From Blastobasis lacticolella (lineage: Eukaryota; Arthropoda; Insecta; Lepidoptera; Blastobasidae), in contig LR990067.1 in assembly GCA_905147135.1 (NCBI GenBank), positions 2,480,001 to 2,544,000 of the forward strand: a stretch of DNA of 64,000 nt, in the 5' to 3' direction. Below are positions 61,301-64,000 of the stretch, piece by piece (position 1 is the stretch's first letter; each line of letters begins with the position of its first letter). The notes below the pieces were generated by a model. That model was given only the letters and a program-made list of their open reading frames with translations, did not search any database and had not been told where the DNA came from. The position numbers and the translations under genes were made by a program.

Positions 61301-62995
61301 TAGTATTTATTTTTATTTTATTTATACATTTATTTCAGGCAACTGAGGCCCATATTTATAAATACACAAACAACATAAATACAAAATAAACTAATACAAA
61401 ATACAGACAAAGATAAAACCTATACCTACATACAAATTATTATAAATTATTATAATAGTATGTCTGTCTGATTATCTCTTCAGGTATGAACAAAGACGGA
61501 ACCAAGAAGGCTGTGAGCCTCGACTCCGATGAGCCGACTTTCTACTGCAGGTAACTTGTTATGTCAAAATTTACACTACAGGGTAACTTCAAACAGGGAT
61601 GATGACTGGGTCAACATTTTTAAATTCTAATTAGTCCGTCAGTTAGATTATGGAAAAATATTTCAACGTATTTTTTTAATTTATCATATCAATAAAAAAT
61701 CACAAAGATAAAGCGTATCAAAGTGGTTCGTGACGTCACTTCTGAGTAAAATTTCACCTCAGGCGTGACGTCAAGCACTATTTATTAGATTTACCAACAT
61801 TTCAACGCTTTGTATCGGCGTTATTTTTCGGTTAAGTAACAAAAGAAAAAATGCGTGTCCAATATATTTTGATAATCTACCGGACGGACTAAAGAAAAAT
61901 GCTCAGTCTTCATCCCTATCGATGATACCAAATGCCATGCAAATACCATGTGCTCGTGGTAATAAACAACTTTTTCTATGGCACCAACTCTGGAATTGCA
62001 TAAAGAATTAGCTGTTCCATACATTTTGGCAGAATACGTTTCCAATTTAATACAAATAAGCTGATTTTCTTTCAAGATGGGATGGGAAGATAGGTGACTT
62101 GAATTAGTGAATGGTTTAATTCTTTATTTTATTTTATTTCTTTATTTCCATACAGTTATTTTTACAGCAATGAATGGTGTTTAAGACAAGTTTATTTCAT
62201 CAACAGATGCCCCGAAAGGAAAGAGAAACCAAAGAATATTTCATTGAACAGAACTGATTCAGGTGAGTGCCTCTTTGACTCTTAAGCTGATAGAAATAAG
62301 ATTTAAAATCTTTAATGATATTCTGCCTTCAGTGTTCATTTATGAAACTGTATTGCGTTCAATCACATATTGGGGTTTGTTAACCTAACGCCTAATACAG
62401 GTTTTTGACATTTAGGAAGTTTATCTTTTGGGTTATGGGCATCGGTGGCCGAGCGGTTAGAGAATCCGACTCGTAAGCCAGAGGTTCCGGGTTCGAATCC
62501 CACTCCGGCCATGTACCAATGACTGTTTTCTGAGTTATGTACATTAGTTGATACTAACCGATGCTCTTACGGTGAGGGAAAACATCGTGAAGAAACCTGC
62601 ACATTCAGGCGACTGAATGTGTAACCATGATTCAATCTGGTCAGGTTCCTCTGGTAGCAGGGTGGGTCATGGAGGTCAGACGGCAGTCGCTCCACTGTAA
62701 TTACCTGACCTGCCAAATCCTGGATCATGGTCAAGGCGGACCCCGGGCCCTCGTGCGCGAGAGCACAGCCGGGACATTAACGCCAAGATGATTATTTTTT
62801 ATTTTTTATCTTTTGGATTATTCATAAAAATACCTTATAAAAGGTATTTTAAAATGTATTATTCATAAACGTTCCATAATCGTCTAATAGCTAAAGGTCT
62901 GATAAAGTACAAATTTGGTATCATCATGTTGTCGCTCAGATGAATTTATAGCCAAAAACATGGAATCGCTTGTCGCCAAGTCTCAAAAAAGTTAA
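55400..62995 (+). CDS. Host gene, 8 coding exons, 252-residue protein of unknown function
   Basis: Exons: 55400-55456, 56568-56748, 57514-57632, 59249-59385, 60224-60309, 61484-61550, 62207-62262, 62940-62995. Each intron begins GT and ends AG, the donors mostly GTAAGT/GTGAGT-like, and the phases agree throughout, giving 253 codons with TAA at 62993. The start ATG has a good context (ACAGCCATGG) with an in-frame TAA 15 bases before it; a TTACAG at 55369-55380 suggests a further non-coding 5' exon upstream. The protein starts M-D-N-P-E-E-K-S, is rich in Ser, Pro, Ala and Asp in residues 20-115, then Arg/Pro-rich, then has C-V-C-G-A-C-G-D-C-P-H-C at about residues 151-162, E-D-S-G-I-V-I-S-D-D-C-P-D-W following, F-Y-C-R-C-P near residue 217, and a C-terminal helix-like E-F-I-A-K-N-M-E-S-L. 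The cysteine spacing could bind metal. No signal peptide or membrane segment is visible. I do not recognise the family. Confidence 0.85.
56040..56165 (+). pseudogene. RTE-like non-LTR C-terminus in intron 1
   Basis: E-D-D-L-V-K-I-A-G-T-G-W-M-R-K-A-Q-D-R then P-L-W-R-F-L-G-E-A-Y-D-Q-Q-W-A-F, still in frame to a stop at 56158-56160. It is followed directly by the microsatellite. Confidence 0.82.
56176..56522. repeat. (TTCA)n/(TTCATTCATT)n microsatellite, about 345 bp
   Basis: Long array of TTCATT-based units with variants TTTCATTCATTGA and TTCATTAA in blocks. The open frame across it, all His, Ser, Phe and Ile, is an artefact of the repeat. Confidence 0.95.
56945..57043 (+). repeat. Partial duplicate of exon 2, with its splice donor
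   Basis: The sequence aligns with 56650-56748: S-P-A-A, then S-P-A-G-D, then N-D-G-Y-E then P-E-G-G-R-D-D-V-D, and is followed by GTGAGA like the GTGAGT after exon 2. One codon is missing and about ten residues differ, but the frame is open. No good acceptor lies directly before it; the nearest AG with matching phase is at 56921-56922. Confidence 0.8.
57240..57400 (+). repeat. Second copy of the intron 2 flank
   Basis: 'GACCTCTTCGATGTATGAATG' and 'GAGAGGTCAAGCTGTATCTC' match 56880-56940, so the duplication includes intron as well as exon. It continues into 'GAATTAGATGAAACATGGC', a repeat seen inverted at 28170. Confidence 0.7.
57405..57482 (-). repeat. Repeat family K, minus strand, in intron 2
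   Basis: 'GCGTACCTTTGTTGACGAGTA' and 'CGATATTTCGACGTAGTTGC' are the reverse of 58955-59015. The two face each other across exon 3. Confidence 0.75.
58620..58725 (+). repeat. Repeat family Q (copy 2)
   Basis: 'CCTAATTAGACAGGGCGGGTA' and 'GTGACGTCACGGTTGAGTATC' as at 54255-54375. Confidence 0.65.
58955..59062 (+). repeat. Repeat family K, plus strand, in intron 3
   Basis: 'CATGCAACTGCGTCGAAATA' to 'ACCCGGAACAT', inverted relative to the copy at 57405-57482. Confidence 0.75.
59386..60223 (+). other. Intron 4 of the host gene
   Basis: Holds a family M inverted-repeat element (59690-59826, arms 'CATCCACGCCACCGCTCGC' and 'GCGAACGCTGGTGTGGATG') and at 59895-59985 a block ('GTGACGTCACGCCGGTGG', 'ACTCAGAAGTGACGTCAC') also present inside the hAT-like element at 15787-16489. 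Confidence 0.75.
60462..60721. mobile_element. Foldback MITE, family P (copy 3, complete), TAA flanks
   Basis: TGCGCTTATTACACATTCC and GGAATGTGTAATAAGCGCA ends, arms of about 110 bases, TAA on both sides (60459-60461 and 60722-60724). A 3-bp TAA target duplication suggests the PIF/Harbinger superfamily. Confidence 0.9.
61058..61255 (+). repeat. SINE-A, head and first part of the body
   Basis: 'GAGCGTCGGCCTAATGGTTAA' and 'GTTCGGTCCCCACTGCGGCC' head with deletions, body to 'TGTAACCATGCACCCTGTTAA'. Confidence 0.72.
61685..61790 (-). repeat. Inverted copy of the 16135-16225 block, in intron 6
   Basis: 'GATAAAGCGTATCAAAGTGG' and 'GTGACGTCACTTCTGAGTAA' are the reverse of 59900-59985. Two such blocks in opposite orientation bracket exons 5 and 6. 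Confidence 0.65.
62437..62804 (+). repeat. SINE-A, full length, in intron 7
   Basis: TTTATCTTTTGGGTTAT (62420-62436) and TTTATCTTTTGGATTAT (62805-62821) are 17-bp duplications with one mismatch. The head lost its first bases ('GGGCATCGGTGGCCGAGCGG'). It lies in the sense orientation of the gene. Confidence 0.92.
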
Positions 62996-63012
62996 TTGTG
63001 CTGAAAGGTCTT

Positions 63013-63287
63013 CAGCAAAAAAGTCAATATAAATAGTATAAAGTATCTTTATTTTAAATATATGTATGTATGTATAGTATTTATTATAATATAATATATG
63101 TTTATTCTATCTTGATGTAGTTAATATTGTATTTAGGTAAATTACAATCTATCATTACGCTTTATAAAGCACCTACTTACTCACTTTCTGCGTTGTCTAC
63201 TGGTGGACTGGAAGATAAAGCCTTAATGGCTTTAAGTCCGCCAATTGTATTATTGTGCAATAAAGTTTTAAATAAATAAAATAAAAT
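63013..63287 (+). repeat. Candidate retroposon in the 3' UTR of the host gene
   Basis: AAAGGTCTT occurs at 63004-63012 and 63288-63296. The insert ends 'TTAATGGCTTTAAGTCCGCC' and an (ATAAA)n tail. An AATAAA at 63259-63264 inside it could act as the poly(A) signal of the host gene. The class is not known; a relative is inverted at 34738-34800. Confidence 0.6.
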
Positions 63288-63296
63288 AAAGGTCTT

Positions 63297-63685
63297 GGCT
63301 AAAAAAACCCAGAGTCGCCAGAAATTTTATATATGCCGTTATTATATTCATAATCATATTCATTATCTAGTAATGTACATACATCGTCATCATATACGTA
63401 ATTCATTGAGAATATAAATAAAAATTAACAAATGTTAAATTTGAAAAAGAAAACGAAAGCAGTAATTTCTGTACGGATGGCGGCCTATCTTCTTCAGGAT
63501 AAAGGTTAAGAATGGAGTCACGAGCCAATCACAATCAATGACTTAGTGAATAAAATCAGCTGTTCGTGTGACGGCAGCCATGTTTGTCACAGATTTTATT
63601 GGAGGTTTATAAAAGGGATCAGCCTTCTTTAAGTTATGAAGCCGTTATTGAGCGTTTTAGTGTGAATAAATAAATAAATAAATAT
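63297..63685. other. AT-rich 3' flank of the host gene
   Basis: No exon-like segment or recognised repeat is seen after the probable transcript end. Confidence 0.4.
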
Positions 63686-63687
63686 TC

Positions 63688-63925
63688 GTGAACAAATTCA
63701 CACAGCGCCATCTAGCCCCAAACTAAGCAAAGCTTGTACTATGGGTGCTATATAACTGATATACTACTTTAATACTTTTTAAATACATACTTATTATACA
63801 TAGAACACCCAGACCCGAAACAGAAATTAAAATTCATCATTTAAATTTCTGCCCGGCCGGGAATCGCACCCGGGACCTCTTGCGTGGCAGACCCGGCATG
63901 TTGACCATTGAACTACACAGGTCGA
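63688..63925 (-). repeat. SINE-C, minus strand, full length
   Basis: 'TTCACACAGCGCCATCTAGCC' to 'GGCCGGGAATCGCACCCGGG' and 'ACTACACAGGTCG'. The sense-strand 3' end lies at about 63688 next to (AAAT)n. Confidence 0.85.
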
Positions 63926-64000
63926 ATATTCGTTTATTATAGTAACCTTTATGTAGTTTACGTAGTAAATCTCCCATAACTTTTTATAAATAATACCGTC

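Larger units (their letters stand above)
60310..61483 (+). other. Intron 5 of the host gene
   Basis: Holds the family P foldback MITE (60462-60721), the dispersed repeat at 60725-60850, and a SINE-A fragment (61058-61255). Ends 'TTATCTCTTCAG'. Confidence 0.75.

Overview
This window looks like nuclear DNA of an insect, most likely a moth or butterfly (Lepidoptera). The inference rests on GT/AG introns with short exons, no bacterial operon structure, non-LTR retrotransposon ORFs of insect type, tRNA-headed SINEs with (GAT)n tails, Helitron-like ends finishing in CTAG, and many small inverted-repeat elements. No species can be named from the sequence alone.

Almost all of the window is a nested mosaic of transposable elements. 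From 1 to about 4600 on the minus strand lies a non-LTR retrotransposon whose ORF1 (2177-3850) and endonuclease/reverse transcriptase ORF2 (1-2196, running off the left edge) are open over every base visible. From 4630 to 55300 the DNA is packed with truncated LINE tails, three SINE families (called A, B and C here), short DNA elements and Helitron-like ends. The largest other LINE piece is a CR1/L2-like RT remnant at 26195-27535, broken by one in-frame stop. Several insertions can be dated relative to each other because target-site duplications (TSDs) are still readable: hAT-like elements with 8-bp TSDs at 4668-4818, 15787-16489 and 18190-19146; a TA-flanked MITE in three copies; SINE insertions with 10-20 bp TSDs.

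From 55400 to 62995 on the plus strand there is one host gene that no single open frame reveals. Eight exons with consensus splice sites join in a consistent phase series (0-0-1-0-2-1-2-1) into 253 codons ending in TAA, a 252-residue protein. It is acidic, Ser/Pro/Asp-rich in its first half and has a central cysteine cluster. I do not recognise its family. Its introns have collected SINEs, a foldback element, LINE tails and a long TTCA microsatellite, and the 3' half of exon 2 is duplicated in intron 2 with its splice donor kept.

The remaining sequence is AT-rich, repeat-derived or unrecognised. I see no CRISPR array, rRNA gene, free-standing tRNA gene or viral gene.
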